This document shows positions 63,626 to 64,000 of a stretch of DNA of 64,000 nt, piece by piece. Position 1 is the first letter of the stretch. The number at the start of each line of letters is the position of its first letter. The DNA is taken from NCBI GenBank assembly GCA_034008185.1, contig CM067082.1:128713988-128777987 (forward strand), given 5' to 3'. Position numbers and translations under genes: made by a program. Source of the DNA: Gorsachius magnificus (taxonomy: Eukaryota; Chordata; Aves; Pelecaniformes; Ardeidae). The notes under the pieces were generated by a model. The model saw nothing but the letters and a program-made list of their open reading frames with translations, ran no database searches and was not told the DNA's origin.

Positions 63626-64000
63626 ACTTCCCATCTCGTATATGTAGAATGTTAGAGTGTTATAGAAAAGTGACATTTAGTTTGATAATTTTATGTAGGG
63701 ATGTTTAAAACTCAGCTTTAGCAATTATTTATCCATTCACCTACTGGCCTTAACTCAGGCAGGTGTTTCTGTTCCTTTATCTAGAAGAGTCGAAGGCTCT
63801 GTTAAGTTCTATATATAGTTCTGATTTACATATTGATGGAGTTTGTTTCTCTTGTTCTTGCCAAAGTAATTTGAAATTATGACACTAAGCTAGGAATACT
63901 GCTGTATCCCATGATGATGATACTCATATGTATCAGTCAGAAAATTCTTCCTAATGGGTATTTCTGGATGCAATATTAACATTGCATGGGTTTTTTGGAG
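63626..64000. other. AT-rich DNA at the window end
   Basis: Nothing recognised. Confidence 0.55.

Noticed and set aside
63438..63708. Three overlapping frames rich in F, G and W.
   Set aside because: They translate a G/T simple-sequence tract.

Overview
This window is nuclear DNA from a bird. It carries several 5'-truncated CR1 retrotransposons with the typical avian 3' tails (8-bp ATTCTATG-type units or 5-bp TTCTA/TCTAG-type units). It also carries three solo LTRs of an endogenous retrovirus family that I know, from memory, to be abundant in neoavian genomes. There are no bacterial-style operons, rRNA, CRISPR or plasmid features. The sequence is visibly AT-rich and CpG-poor, with scattered homopolymer T/A runs. 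It reads as intronic or intergenic DNA. No complete protein-coding gene could be supported.

Layout: a short CR1 end on the minus strand (35-295); a fossil CR1 (about 2.8-3.35 kb, minus); unique AT-rich DNA to 12.2 kb; solo LTR copy A (12232-12690, antisense); unique DNA with one plausible internal exon (21663-21801, plus); a CR1 end of a different subfamily (22711-22910); the best-preserved CR1 (25063-26400, minus), which keeps most of the reverse transcriptase but has one frameshift; unique DNA with a cluster of weak minus-strand exon-like segments (29.6-32.5 kb); solo LTR copies B (34489-35083, sense) and C (36977-37536, antisense), which form an inverted pair; unique DNA to 48 kb; two CR1 ends in a row (48165-48270 and 48512-48704); a fossil CR1 (about 49.0-49.57 kb); unique DNA; a CR1 end (55687-56151, plus) of the same kind as the 25-kb copy but inverted relative to it; a degraded tRNA-like segment near 57.85 kb; and a G/T low-complexity tract near 63.5 kb.

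The elements do not form a working system. They are independent insertions of different ages. The points most worth following up are the candidate spliced exon at 21.66 kb, the phase-compatible exon pair on the minus strand at 29.6 and 31.3 kb, the inverted LTR pair, the inverted CR1 pair 30 kb apart, and several CpG-rich patches that no recognised repeat explains. Nothing here amounts to a clearly new biological system. All family calls rest on sequence recognition without a database search.
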